A stretch of 64,000 nt of DNA from assembly GCF_001563285.1 (NCBI RefSeq), contig NZ_CP005188.1, positions 3,229,501 through 3,293,500 on the forward strand, given 5' to 3'. Below the pieces are notes generated by a model. That model saw only the letters and a program-made list of their open reading frames with translations. It searched no databases and was not told the DNA's origin. Source of the stretch: Sphingobium sp. MI1205 (lineage in GTDB: Bacteria; Pseudomonadota; Alphaproteobacteria; Sphingomonadales; Sphingomonadaceae). Position 1 is the stretch's first letter. Each line of letters starts with the position of its first letter. This document shows, piece after piece, positions 1 through 8,256 of this stretch. The translations under genes were made by a program, and so were the position numbers.

Positions 1-1551
1 GTTCCACGGCAAGAAGTCATCGATCCGATTGATCGGGTGATCACCGATGCGCTCGATGACGTCAGTGAACCATGCCTCGGGCTCGACGCCGTTGAGCCGG
101 CATGTGCCCGCCAGGGCGTAGAAGAGCGCGGCGGCTTCTCCCCCCTTCATGGAGCCGACGAACATCCAGTTCCGGCGCCCGAGCGCGACACCGCGCAGCG
201 CGTTTTCCACCAGATTGTTGCTGATCTCGAGCCGACCATTATCGCAGTAACGGATCATGGCCTGCCAGCGGTTCAGCGGATAGCGACACGCACGCGCCAG
301 ATTGCTGTCAGACGACAGGCCTCGGTTCTGGGTTTCGAGCCAGACGCGCAGCGCCTCCAGCTTCGGCACGGCCTTGATCTGGCGGATGCGTCGTCGCTCA
401 TCGGGTGGCGCGCCCTTGATGTCGCGCTCGATGGCGAAGAGCTCGGCGATCCGCACGACCGCCTCTGCCGCGATCGGTGACGGGCTCTTGTCCAAGATGT
501 CCGTAAATTTCCGGCGCGCGTGGCTCCAGCATCCCACTTCGACGATATCCCTGGGCGCCTTGGTCTTGGGGTCACGGTAAAGTGCGTTGTACCCGGCAAA
601 GCCGTCTGCCTGTAGATACCCCCGATAGTCGGCGAGATGTTCCGCCGGATGCGCTCCGCCGCGATCGGCGCTGAAGCGGAAGACCACGGCAGGCGGGCTC
701 ATGTCACCGCTTGAGCGATCATCACGCAGATATACCCAGAAGTGCCCGGTCCGGCTGCCATCGCCATTGCCCAGCAGCGTGACCGGCGTGTCGTCACCGT
801 GGATCTTGGCGGCTTCCCGGATATAGGCGAACAGCCGCTCACCCAGCGGCGCCAGCAGCCATGCCAGTTTTCGGGCCCAGCGGCTCATCACGTCCCGATC
901 GATGTGGAGTCCCACGCGGCGGAAGATCACTGACTGCCGATGCCAGGGTTGATGATCGACAAAGCGATTGACGACGAGATGGGCCAGCAAGGCGCTGCTC
1001 GCCATCACCTTGGGGAGCGGCAGATCGACAGCGGGGGCCTGGCGGATCTGTTCGCAGGACCGGCACACTAGTCTTGGTCGCACGTGGCGAATGACCCGGA
1101 AGCGCGCCGGGACATAGTCGAGGACCTCAGTGACAGCCTCGTCGATCTGTGCTGACGGCCCGTTACAACCGGCACTGCACGGGCTGGGCTGATGATCAAC
1201 CGTCTGACGCGGAAAGTGTGCGGGAAGCGGAACACGGCCGCCGGATTTGCGGGCCGATTTCGCCACAGGCGGTGCCGCCACCTCATCGTTGGCGGGTTCT
1301 GGTACCTCGACCTCCTCGAACATCAGCCGCAGCTGGGCGATATCCATTTTCTCGGAGCTACGACCGAACTGGACGCGCAGCAGCCGCGCGACGCGATGCT
1401 CGAGCTTTTCGATCCGCAAGGTCTGGGCTTTGACGGTTGCTCTCGTTGCCGTCAGTTCGGCCCGTTCCTGCGCCATGACATCGGCCATCTCCAGCAGCAT
1501 TTTCTGCAGGAGGACCGGGTCAGTGGGAAGGCGATCAAGGGCGAACCGCAT
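1..1551 (-). CDS. tnpC: IS66 family transposase TnpC (3' end outside window)
   Basis: DDE transposase of an IS66-family element. Reading the minus strand from ATG at 1551 gives 517 codons without a stop down to base 1, so the gene leaves the window just before its end (the family is usually about 520-540 residues). The N-terminus is a coiled-coil-like segment rich in E, K and R (about residues 15-60). A Cys-rich zinc-binding stretch follows (CSAGC near 125, CRSC near 170). The DDE signature is visible as GDDTPV, then QADGFAGYNAL, then NNLVENALRGVALGRRNW. The last is the catalytic-Glu helix and start of the IS66 C-terminal domain. It is followed upstream by tnpB and tnpA in the usual IS66 order. 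The frame is fully open, so the gene looks intact inside the window. Confidence 0.93.
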   Translation of the reverse strand, partial: MRFALDRLPTDPVLLQKMLLEMADVMAQERAELTATRATVKAQTLRIEKLEHRVARLLRVQFGRSSEKMDIAQLRLMFEEVEVPEPANDEVAAPPVAKSARKSGGRVPLPAHFPRQTVDHQPSPCSAGCNGPSAQIDEAVTEVLDYVPARFRVIRHVRPRLVCRSCEQIRQAPAVDLPLPKVMASSALLAHLVVNRFVDHQPWHRQSVIFRRVGLHIDRDVMSRWARKLAWLLAPLGERLFAYIREAAKIHGDDTPVTLLGNGDGSRTGHFWVYLRDDRSSGDMSPPAVVFRFSADRGGAHPAEHLADYRGYLQADGFAGYNALYRDPKTKAPRDIVEVGCWSHARRKFTDILDKSPSPIAAEAVVRIAELFAIERDIKGAPPDERRRIRQIKAVPKLEALRVWLETQNRGLSSDSNLARACRYPLNRWQAMIRYCDNGRLEISNNLVENALRGVALGRRNWMFVGSMKGGEAAALFYALAGTCRLNGVEPEAWFTDVIERIGDHPINRIDDFLPWN

Positions 1552-1618
1552 GCCGCAGATAATAGCGGAAGCCCACAGTAAAACCTACATAAAATGTCGG
1601 TTTTACTGATCATTTTCA

Positions 1619-1975
1619 CTATGCGAGGCTCGGCGTGATGACCTCGTCGTGGACGATCGCCTGCTTCCAGTTCAGGCCTTCGAGCAACATCGCAAGCTGG
1701 GCGGCCGACAGCCGCAGCGCACCCTCATGGGCACGTGGCCAAACAAACTTTCCGCGCTCAAGACGCTTCGCATACAGGCATAGCCCTGAGCCGTCCCAGA
1801 CCAAGGCCTTCAGCCTGTCGCCCCTTTTTCCGCGGAACAGGAAGACCGCGCCGGAGAATGGATCCAGCTGAAGGATATTGCGCACCTGCGCCGAGAGCCC
1901 GTCAAAGCCCTTGCGCATGTCGCACGGCGCCAGCGACAGGTAGACCTTCGTCGAAGGCGGGAACGCCAGGCTCAA
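1619..1975 (-). CDS. tnpB: IS66 family accessory protein TnpB (Orf2)
   Basis: This 118-residue protein is of the IS66 Orf2 type, required with TnpA and TnpC for transposition of IS66-like elements. The family pattern is clear: YLSLAPCDMRKGFDGL near the N-terminus, then FLFRGKRGDRLKALVWDGSGL and YAKRLERGKFVWP in the middle. Its start codon overlaps the stop of tnpA by four bases (ATGA, 1972-1975), which implies translational coupling. The length is typical of the family and there is no sign of decay. Confidence 0.94.
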   Translation of the reverse strand: MSLAFPPSTKVYLSLAPCDMRKGFDGLSAQVRNILQLDPFSGAVFLFRGKRGDRLKALVWDGSGLCLYAKRLERGKFVWPRAHEGALRLSAAQLAMLLEGLNWKQAIVHDEVITPSLA

Positions 1976-2364
1976 TGATCCAGCTCCCGCAGGACATCGA
2001 GCACCTGTTTCAGGGCGGCCCGATCAACTTCGCCATCCACCGACACCGTCAGGCCGCACCGTCCGCGAACCTCGATCCGTCCAGCTTCTCGGGCTTTGGC
2101 CGACGGCGATGATGCTGCCAGTTCGACAGGTACGAAGCCTGCCATCGCTCCCCGGAGCAGTTGCTTGCGCCAGGTGTAGAGCTGACCCGTGCCTATCCCA
2201 TGCCGCCGCGCTACGGCCGATATGACAACGCCCGGCACCGTCGTCTCCTTTAGGATCGCCAGCTTCTCCTCGTCGCTCCAGTTCCGACGCCGCTCCACCT
2301 GTACAAGCACTCCGCCGTCCCCGCGACTGCTCATACGAGGCTCGTTTGACTGCTCGTTGTCCAT
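1972..2364 (-). CDS. tnpA: IS66 family accessory protein TnpA (helix-turn-helix)
   Basis: This 130-residue protein is the first gene of the IS66 operon. It has a transposase-8/HTH_Tnp_1-like segment: RRNWSDEEKLAILKE at about residues 27-41, followed by VVISAVARRHGIGTGQLYTWRKQL, a helix-turn-helix that probably binds the element ends. The C-terminal part (GRIEVRGRCGLTVSVDG) is the usual IS66 Orf1 tail. The start at 2364 lies about 75 bases inside the right inverted repeat of the element, leaving room for the promoter. Confidence 0.92.
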   Translation of the reverse strand: MDNEQSNEPRMSSRGDGGVLVQVERRRNWSDEEKLAILKETTVPGVVISAVARRHGIGTGQLYTWRKQLLRGAMAGFVPVELAASSPSAKAREAGRIEVRGRCGLTVSVDGEVDRAALKQVLDVLRELDH

Positions 2365-2429
2365 GCTCCCGCCTCCTTAAAGGCTGCGAGCTTTCCTATT
2401 TCGGTGATGCCGACAAGGCCACGTTCCGT

Positions 2430-2439
2430 CGGCGCTTAC
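2430..2439 (-). repeat. IS66 right terminal inverted repeat (outer part)
   Basis: Read on the minus strand this is GTAAGCGCCG, matching the usual start of IS66-family inverted repeats. Its partner lies left of the window, so the full repeat length cannot be measured. Confidence 0.75.
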
Positions 2440-2600
2440 CGACCTTCTACGCGTGGAAGGCGAAGTACGGCGGCATGGACGTGTCGCAGGCGCGCAAGCT
2501 GAAGGTGCTCGAGGAGGAGAACGCCCGGCTTAAGCGGCTGCTGGCGGACGCGATGCTCGACAATGCGGTGCTGAAAGAGGTTGCGGCAAAAAACTGGTGA
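2440..2600 (+). pseudogene. IS3 family orfA, 5' part removed by the IS66 insertion
   Basis: This is the C-terminal half of an IS3-family OrfA. The open frame reads TFYAWKAKYGGMDVSQARK and then a leucine-zipper-like stretch ([20 protein letters not shown]), ending at TGA 2598-2600. The N-terminal helix-turn-helix that normally begins OrfA is missing, because the IS66 right end abuts the frame at 2439/2440. An ATG at 2346 in the same frame lies in IS66 sequence and is fortuitous. A heptamer A AAA AAC at 2588-2594, just before the stop, fits the -1 programmed frameshift that makes the OrfAB fusion in this family. Confidence 0.85.
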
Positions 2601-3460
2601 GGCCTGCCGTTCAGCGCAAGGCGGTCGAGCACGTTCGCGGGCTCTTCAGCATCAGCGAGCGTCGGGCCTGTACCATCCTGGCGGTGGATCGGACGTCGAT
2701 GCGCTATGCGCATCGGCGATCTGATGATGGCGACCTTCGGTCGCGATTACGCGAGATCGCGGCCGAGCGTCGTCGCTTCGGCTACCGCCGGCTGGGGATC
2801 ATGCTGGCCCGGGAGGGGCTGGTCATGAACCACAAGAAGCTGCTGCGGCTGTATCGCGAGGAGAACTTGCGCGTCAGGCGCCGACGCGGTCGCAAGCGAG
2901 CGATGGGAACGCGGGCGCCGATGGCGCTGCCGCAGGGACCGAACCAGCGGTGGAGCCTGGACTTCGTGAGCGACACGCTGATCTGCAGCCGTCGCATCCG
3001 CATCCTCGCGGTGGTCGACGACTTCACGCGGGAATGCCTGGCGCTGGTGGCGGACACATCACTGTCGGGCGCTCGGGTCGCGCGCGAGCTGGACGCGATC
3101 ATCGCCGTTCGCGGCAAGCCACTGATGATCGTGAGCGACAACGGAACAGAGCTAACCAGCTTGGCGATCCTGAAATGGACACAGGATCGGCCAATCGAGT
3201 GGCATTACATCGCGCCCGGCAAGCCGCAGCAGAACGGCTACGTCGAGAGCTTCAACGGTCGCTTGCGCGATGAATGCCTCAACGAGACGCTGTTCGCGTC
3301 GCTCTCGCACGCCCGCTCGGTGCTGAGTGCCTGGCGCGACGACTACAACCATGTGCGGCCGCACAGCGGGATAGGCGGGCTGACGCCCGCCGATGCTGCC
3401 AGGCGGGTTGCGCCACATCGCCCCGAGGGGCACCCTATCAACCCCGGACTCTACTTATGA
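2597..3460 (+). CDS. IS3 family transposase OrfB (DDE)
   Basis: This is the catalytic transposase of an IS3-family element (IS407/IS51-like type), 287 residues. The rve-type DDE core is complete: SLDFVSDTL and [13 protein letters not shown] for the first Asp region, SDNGTEL for the second Asp, and [20 protein letters not shown] with the catalytic Glu. An HTH_21-like segment ([16 protein letters not shown]) precedes it. The frame is -1 relative to orfA and the GTG at 2597 overlaps the orfA stop, so the protein is normally made as an OrfAB frameshift fusion. OrfB itself is intact, but with orfA truncated the element is probably unable to transpose unaided. Confidence 0.92.
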   Translation: MRPAVQRKAVEHVRGLFSISERRACTILAVDRTSMRYAHRRSDDGDLRSRLREIAAERRRFGYRRLGIMLAREGLVMNHKKLLRLYREENLRVRRRRGRKRAMGTRAPMALPQGPNQRWSLDFVSDTLICSRRIRILAVVDDFTRECLALVADTSLSGARVARELDAIIAVRGKPLMIVSDNGTELTSLAILKWTQDRPIEWHYIAPGKPQQNGYVESFNGRLRDECLNETLFASLSHARSVLSAWRDDYNHVRPHSGIGGLTPADAARRVAPHRPEGHPINPGLYL

Positions 3461-3618
3461 GTGGAGGAGAAAAGGGGAGCACGTCACAAACCACCGGCAA
3501 TCGCTTCGCCGGATAAAACTATGAGTACACGGAAATGATAAGCATTTATCGAACGACGACACAAAGCCTCCGAGTGCCAGCTGCTTTGCATCAACAAAAC
3601 AGCCGGCTCCCAAGAAGT

Positions 3619-5937
3619 TCAGAACTTGTATGCCAGCGTCCCGCCGAACTGAGCAGGAGCACCCGGATTCAGCGTCCGAGCGACCAGAGCCGATAGCACA
3701 CCTGCCCGATAGTATTTCTCACCAAAAATGTTGGAACCCCATGCCGCAACGCTAAAGTGACCACCGGGAAGATTATAAGTCACTCTCGCATTTGCTACGG
3801 TGAAGCTCTTGGCGCTGCCACCACCGGTCCCGATGGTATTCGTGGCTTCGAACCAAAAGCCGCTATTATATGCGGCGTTCACATTGACTACGACGCTCGA
3901 ATCGTCGGGCAGCGGCAAGGTGTACGTCGCCCCGCCATTCAGAGAGAATTTGGAAGAACCTGCGAGCTGACGCCCATCAGCGATCAGCAACGCGCCAGTC
4001 CCCGCGACAACGGTGTTGTTCGTATATTTCGCATCGAGAATACTGACAGAGGAGTTGATCCGCAGATTATCGGAGATACGAGCCTCGACCGTTGCTTCAG
4101 CACCATAGACCCGACCGTTCAATCCACCTGCCAGATACGCTCCACCGGTGCCGGCGTCGATGAGAAGTGTCTGGATATTTGAATAGTCGTAATAGAATAC
4201 TGCGCCATTCACGCGGAGATTGCGGTTGAACAATTCGCTCTTCCATCCCAGTTCATAGGATTTCAATGACTCCGGACCAACGCCGCCGCCACTCGGTGAC
4301 ACCGCATTCAGGATGCCGCTTTTGAAGCCGGAGCTGGTTCCCGCATACAATAGAAGATCGTCATTTGGCCGGAACTCAAGGCGAGCCGTATATGTAAACT
4401 TGCTCGACTTTAGGGAATTGGTTCCCTGGTTAGGAATGCCGGTGGTTGCGGTGTCGATTTCGTCGTAGATCGTGTACCGCTCGGTGGAATACCGACCACC
4501 TGCCGTCAGGCTCAACTGCTCCGTGAGCGGCACAGTGGCCTGAGCATATGCAGCATATGCGGTGTCGCGGAAACGGTTGTCGACAACCAATGCTGAGACG
4601 CCAACAGGCAGGTCCGCAGCCAGTTGCACATCGCCATCCTCCCGGAAAAATTCTCCACCGACGATCCACTTGATCGACCCGGAGTTCGAACTGATCCGCA
4701 ACTGCTGTTGGTATGTTTTCGACGGGCCGGTAATGCTGGCACCGAGAGATGACGGCAAGCCGGTCGATCCGGGATTTTCGCCAATGAAGTTCGACGTCGC
4801 GTTCACCTTTGTGTCGGTATATCCGGTCACGGACGTGATATCGAAAATGTCAGTGGAATAGACTGCCGTAGCGGAAAGGCGGAGATCCTCCACATAAGCG
4901 AACTGGCCGCGCTTGAATGGCCCGCTCAACACCCCCCTTTCAAAAGCGTTTGCTAGGCCGTCCACAGACTGATGGAATCCTCTGGGAAAGGTCGCCGAAG
5001 ACGCAGCCGCAAACGCGTTGGCCTGCGGAAGGCCGAGACTAAGCAGTGTACCGAAAAGTGCCGCTTGGTTGTTGTTCAAACCCGGAACCGGACTGGGGCT
5101 GCTCAAGTCCGCCGCAACATAGGGCGATCCAGCGCGATCCATCTCATGTGTGTAGTTCGCCGCCAGCACAAGATTGAAGCGGTCGCTCGGCTTCCATACC
5201 AGCTTCCCGCCCAAGGCATATGTATCGCGGTCGTCACCATCTTCCTGATGGAATCCTGCGGGATTCTGATTGTCGAGAAAGCCGTCGCGCTTGCGTCGGG
5301 AGCCAGCGAGACTAAATGCGAGAGTATCGCTAAGCCCGCCTTCGATCACGCCGCTCGCGGAAAAATCGTTATACTTGCCATAGCCAAGTTGAAACTTCCC
5401 CGAAAGCGGCGACCCCACCCTAGGCGTTGTGGTTGTGACTAGGATGGCTCCCGCCGTAGCGTTTCTACCGTAAAGTGTGCCCTGCGGCCCGGCGAGAACC
5501 TGGACGGCCTCGATATTATCGAGATCGAAGTTCGCCGAGTTGAGGCGCGCGGTGTAAAGCCCATCAACATAAACAGCCGTGCTCGCATAATTTCCGGGCG
5601 AGACGTTCGTGCTGCCAACACCGCGAACGTAGCTGTTCACGAAACCGATGCTGTCTGTGACATTAACGTTTGGCGCAATGATAGCAAGCGACTTGAGTGA
5701 GACCGTCCCGGTATTTTCCAAGGCGGCCGCAGTGACAGCGGTGACCGCCACCGGTACGTCCTGCAAGTTTTCCGATCTGCGCTGCGCAGTGACGACAATG
5801 TCCTGAAGTCCGGACTGCGAGGCGTCACCGCCGCCTTCCGCTTCCTGCGCGAGCGCCGGCGCTTCGAGCACCATCAAGCTGCATCCTGCCAAAGCGGCAG
5901 CGAGTTGCACGCGCCGGAATCGGTATACTTGAGTCAT
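3619..5937 (-). CDS. TonB-dependent outer-membrane receptor
   Basis: This 772-residue outer-membrane receptor imports a substrate using TonB/ExbBD energy. A signal peptide is visible (basic start, hydrophobic LAAALAGCSLMVL, cleavage after APALAQ near residue 30). A TonB box region (DIVVTAQRR) follows, then the plug domain with GRNATAGAILV, and a long beta-barrel rich in aromatic/Gly strands ending in a C-terminal Phe (TLAYKF), as required for barrel assembly. Sphingomonads typically place such receptors at the head of catabolic clusters for poorly soluble aromatics, terpenoids or lipids, so it probably takes up the substrate of this island. A copy of the shared palindromic operator lies about 20 bases upstream of the start. 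Confidence 0.92.
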   Translation of the reverse strand: MTQVYRFRRVQLAAALAGCSLMVLEAPALAQEAEGGGDASQSGLQDIVVTAQRRSENLQDVPVAVTAVTAAALENTGTVSLKSLAIIAPNVNVTDSIGFVNSYVRGVGSTNVSPGNYASTAVYVDGLYTARLNSANFDLDNIEAVQVLAGPQGTLYGRNATAGAILVTTTTPRVGSPLSGKFQLGYGKYNDFSASGVIEGGLSDTLAFSLAGSRRKRDGFLDNQNPAGFHQEDGDDRDTYALGGKLVWKPSDRFNLVLAANYTHEMDRAGSPYVAADLSSPSPVPGLNNNQAALFGTLLSLGLPQANAFAAASSATFPRGFHQSVDGLANAFERGVLSGPFKRGQFAYVEDLRLSATAVYSTDIFDITSVTGYTDTKVNATSNFIGENPGSTGLPSSLGASITGPSKTYQQQLRISSNSGSIKWIVGGEFFREDGDVQLAADLPVGVSALVVDNRFRDTAYAAYAQATVPLTEQLSLTAGGRYSTERYTIYDEIDTATTGIPNQGTNSLKSSKFTYTARLEFRPNDDLLLYAGTSSGFKSGILNAVSPSGGGVGPESLKSYELGWKSELFNRNLRVNGAVFYYDYSNIQTLLIDAGTGGAYLAGGLNGRVYGAEATVEARISDNLRINSSVSILDAKYTNNTVVAGTGALLIADGRQLAGSSKFSLNGGATYTLPLPDDSSVVVNVNAAYNSGFWFEATNTIGTGGGSAKSFTVANARVTYNLPGGHFSVAAWGSNIFGEKYYRAGVLSALVARTLNPGAPAQFGGTLAYKF

Positions 5938-5957
5938 AACACCCCTCCATGGTTGTA

Positions 5958-5977
5958 TTTTGTCATATGAACAGTAA
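5958..5977. promoter_or_regulatory. Palindromic operator copy 1 (receptor promoter)
   Basis: TTTTGTCATATGAACAGTAA, centred on the symmetric TCATATGA. It is one of seven related sites in this window and lies just upstream of the TonB-dependent receptor start (5937). It is probably a TetR-type operator; this is inferred from symmetry, repetition and placement. Confidence 0.65.
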
Positions 5978-6186
5978 TCTTCCGCTTGTCGCTTGGCAAG
6001 GCGTTAAATCGCCATGCAAATAGACTGCGGAAAACTTCCATATGTCCTGTTATATCAGATACTTAGATAAAGCATGCCGTGGACAGCGGAGTCTTGGTGT
6101 GAAACTGATAACTGTTGATAAGAAAAGGGTCTGGATCGGGAAGCGCGCGCGCAGACTGTGGCCGTCTCAACACGCCGCCTATCTAG

Positions 6187-6957
6187 TCACTCGCGGAAAG
6201 TCAGACCGCCATCGACGGACAATATTTGTCCTGTGATCCAACGTGCTTCATCGGAAACAAGGAATGCCGCTGCCGCCGCTATATCCTCTGGAGCACCCAA
6301 GGTAGGAAGACAAATGCGCTCCAGCATCATGTCGCGATACTCTTGCGGCATAAGTTTGCTTCCGGTTTCGGTCAGTACCATGCCTGGCGCGATGACGTTG
6401 CACCGTATTCCTTTAGCCCCCCAAGCGCGTGCAACGTGACGCGTTGTCGAATGAAGCCCTATTTTCGATGCGGCGTAGGCGGGGCGCTGGTCTTCCCCGA
6501 GCCATGCAGCGGCCGAAGAGATGTTCACGATGCTGCCGCCCCCCGCTGCCACCAGATGCGAAATGCTCTCCCTGATAATCAAGCCGGTGCCGATAAGATT
6601 GACCTGCAGTACGCGACTCCAGAGACCGGGATCGAAAGCACCGATCTCTACATCGGCCGCCATTGTGGTTCCGGAAACATCGCTGGCCACATTGATTACC
6701 GCATCCAGCCGTCCTGCCCACTGGATTGCTCCGCGGATAAGGGCGACGATGCTTTCTTCGTCAGCGAGATCGAATTGGATCGCGTTGCACAAGCCGCCTG
6801 CACGCTGGATCGACGCTGCGACATCGTTAAGGCTCGCCTCATTGATATCGGCGGCGACCACTTGTCCGCCTTCGCTCGCCAGTCGCGCAGCGGTCGCTGC
6901 TCCGATGCCCGAACCCGCGCCAGTGACCAGAAATACTTTGCCCTCGAATTGGGACAT
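6187..6957 (-). CDS. Short-chain dehydrogenase/reductase (SDR)
   Basis: This 256-residue classical SDR is probably an NAD(P)-dependent alcohol/ketone oxidoreductase. The cofactor motif TGAGSGIG spans residues 12-19. The active site shows Ser147/148 (NISSAAAW), Tyr161 and Lys165 (YAASK). The usual NNAG is altered to NVAS near residue 89, which is unusual but found in the family. The C-terminus has the common ITGQILSVDGG pattern. It is the most distal gene of the minus-strand group 9426 to 6187, after EthD, SDR and amidohydrolase genes, so it probably acts on the same metabolite stream. The substrate cannot be told from sequence. Confidence 0.88.
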   Translation of the reverse strand: MSQFEGKVFLVTGAGSGIGAATAARLASEGGQVVAADINEASLNDVAASIQRAGGLCNAIQFDLADEESIVALIRGAIQWAGRLDAVINVASDVSGTTMAADVEIGAFDPGLWSRVLQVNLIGTGLIIRESISHLVAAGGGSIVNISSAAAWLGEDQRPAYAASKIGLHSTTRHVARAWGAKGIRCNVIAPGMVLTETGSKLMPQEYRDMMLERICLPTLGAPEDIAAAAAFLVSDEARWITGQILSVDGGLTFRE

Positions 6958-6991
6958 GAGACCGTCCTTCTATACAGGATGCTGGAAGGGG

Positions 6992-7381
6992 CTATCGCGA
7001 CACGCCTGCGGCTTCACCGCCGCCCGAATGAACATCGACAGCCATGTACCGCAGGGTGGACGGGTCGAGAAAGCGCTCGAAATCCTCTTGCAGGCGCGCT
7101 GCCAGTTTCGGGTCGCTCTGGATATTCTCCATGGTCCGGCGGAAGTCATCCTCGGCCGCGAAAGCGCAATCGACGACGACATCGAAATTAAGGTCATCGT
7201 TCGGGCTGCTCATTGCATTGCTGCGGGAAAGATACTGCCGCCTGTAGGTTTCCATGGGCGCATGAACTCCCGCTTTCACGAGTTCATTCACCAGGGTGAT
7301 ATGTCCGCCTTCATAAGCCGCTATGAATTCGTCCCGCGACAATCCGGGCGCCATCCTGGCGAATATCAGCATACGGAACAT
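6992..7381 (-). CDS. EthD-domain protein
   Basis: This 129-residue protein is of the EthD family (dimeric alpha+beta barrel): MFRMLIFARMAPGLSRDEF at the start and a C-terminal LRYMAVDVHSGGG. The start was set at 7381 because GGGGAGAGGCG lies at good distance before that ATG; an in-frame ATG at 7426 would add 15 basic residues. It is a paralogue of the protein at 9700-10068 (shared MFK/RI-FAR, Y-E-H, DFDVV, RY-VD and the Gly-rich tail). Members often accompany ring-oxidation genes, acting as small isomerase/cyclase-like or monooxygenase-like proteins. The exact role here is unknown. Confidence 0.82.
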   Translation of the reverse strand: MFRMLIFARMAPGLSRDEFIAAYEGGHITLVNELVKAGVHAPMETYRRQYLSRSNAMSSPNDDLNFDVVVDCAFAAEDDFRRTMENIQSDPKLAARLQEDFERFLDPSTLRYMAVDVHSGGGEAAGVSR

Positions 7382-7450
7382 GTTCGCCTCTCCCCGCCGC
7401 GATCGCGGCGCCTTTGGTTTCGACATTGAATTTGAATAGCAAAGGGGCGT

Positions 7451-8221
7451 TCACATAGACACAAGACCGCCATCGACGACGAACTGGCTGCCCGTTGAAT
7501 AGCTAGCGTCATCGCTCGCCACGAAGGCAATCATGCGCGCCACTTCCACGGGATCGGCAAGTCTTGGAAGAGGCAGGACCTGAACGACTTTTTCGAGTAC
7601 CGATCGGGTGTGTTCGGCCATCTCGGCTGGTTGCCCAAGGTGATGGATCGGTGTCCAGATCGCGCCGGGATGAACCGAATTCACTCGGATTCCATATCGG
7701 CCAAGTTCCAGCGCCGCGCATTTCGTGAGGCCGACCACCGCCCACTTGGTTGCGCTATAGGCGGTAGTGAACGGCGTGCCGACCAACCCGCCAGCGGACG
7801 AGATGTTGACGATCGCTCCTTTCCCGGCACGACGCATCGATGGAACGACATGCTTGATCCCCAGAAACGTGCCGACCTGATTGACATCAAGAACGCGTCT
7901 GAAGTCGAGAATGTCGATATCCTCGATCGGGCCTTCGTTGTTCCCCGGCGCGATGATTCCGGCATTGTTGACGAGGGCCGTCACCGGCCCAAATCGCTGT
8001 TCCGCGAAATCGATAACGGATTTCCAATCCGTTTCGTTCGTCACGTCATGATGCTGATACGCGATGCGATCGCCGCATGAACGCACTAATTCGTCTGTCG
8101 GAGCATTGATGTCAGTGAGGAGCACTTGCGCGCCCTGACGCGCCATTTCCTGTACCGTTGCCGCGCCGATGCCGCTCGCACCACCGGTCACGATGGCGAC
8201 CATTCCACTCAGCTTGTCCAT
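7451..8221 (-). CDS. SDR resembling 3-alpha/20-beta-hydroxysteroid dehydrogenase
   Basis: This 256-residue classical SDR has TGGASGIG near residue 12, NNAG (VNNAGIIAPG), Ser of NISSAGGL and a Tyr-Lys pair in YSATK. The stretches YQHHDVTNETDWKSVI and LGRYGIRVNSVHPG are strongly reminiscent of the bacterial 3-alpha/20-beta-hydroxysteroid dehydrogenase group, which oxidizes cyclic secondary alcohols. Start at ATG 8221 (MDKLSGMVAIVTGG). A TTG at 8260 would extend it into the amidohydrolase gene and is less likely. It follows the amidohydrolase gene closely on the same strand. The SDR at 22307 is a close paralogue. Cyclic-alcohol oxidation is an inference from family resemblance. Confidence 0.87.
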   Translation of the reverse strand: MDKLSGMVAIVTGGASGIGAATVQEMARQGAQVLLTDINAPTDELVRSCGDRIAYQHHDVTNETDWKSVIDFAEQRFGPVTALVNNAGIIAPGNNEGPIEDIDILDFRRVLDVNQVGTFLGIKHVVPSMRRAGKGAIVNISSAGGLVGTPFTTAYSATKWAVVGLTKCAALELGRYGIRVNSVHPGAIWTPIHHLGQPAEMAEHTRSVLEKVVQVLPLPRLADPVEVARMIAFVASDDASYSTGSQFVVDGGLVSM

Positions 8222-8256
8222 GCCAATCCTGACCTGCTTTGAAGTAAGTCTCTCGA

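Larger units (their letters stand above)
1..2439 (-). mobile_element. IS66-family insertion sequence (left end outside window)
   Basis: tnpA-tnpB-tnpC on the minus strand define an IS66-family element. The outer right end is placed at 2439 because the minus strand there begins GTAAGCGCCG, the GTAAGC-type terminus characteristic of IS66 elements. Immediately outside, from 2440, the reading frame of an IS3 orfA resumes (TFYAWKAKYGGM). IS66 elements usually make 8-bp target duplications, so 2440-2447 (CGACCTTC) should recur just left of the missing left end. The rest of the element lies outside the window. Confidence 0.88.
2440..3486 (+). mobile_element. IS3-family element, left part displaced by IS66
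   Basis: It consists of the orfA remnant, orfB and a right end. The minus strand read from 3486 begins TGACGTGCTCCCCTTTTCTC, resembling the TGACnTGCnCCCC termini of the IS407-type IS3 elements, so the outer right end is placed at 3486. The left part of this IS3 element should be found on the other side of the IS66 copy. Confidence 0.78.

Noticed and set aside
1-1551. IS66 tnpC as a decayed gene, because only short frames with start and stop are apparent
   Set aside because: One continuous frame of 517 codons is open from ATG 1551 to the window edge with all DDE motifs; it only lacks its stop inside the window.
6042-6236. 64-codon ORF upstream of the receptor
   Set aside because: Basic, low-complexity translation, overlaps the receptor promoter side and the SDR end; no ribosome site or family match.
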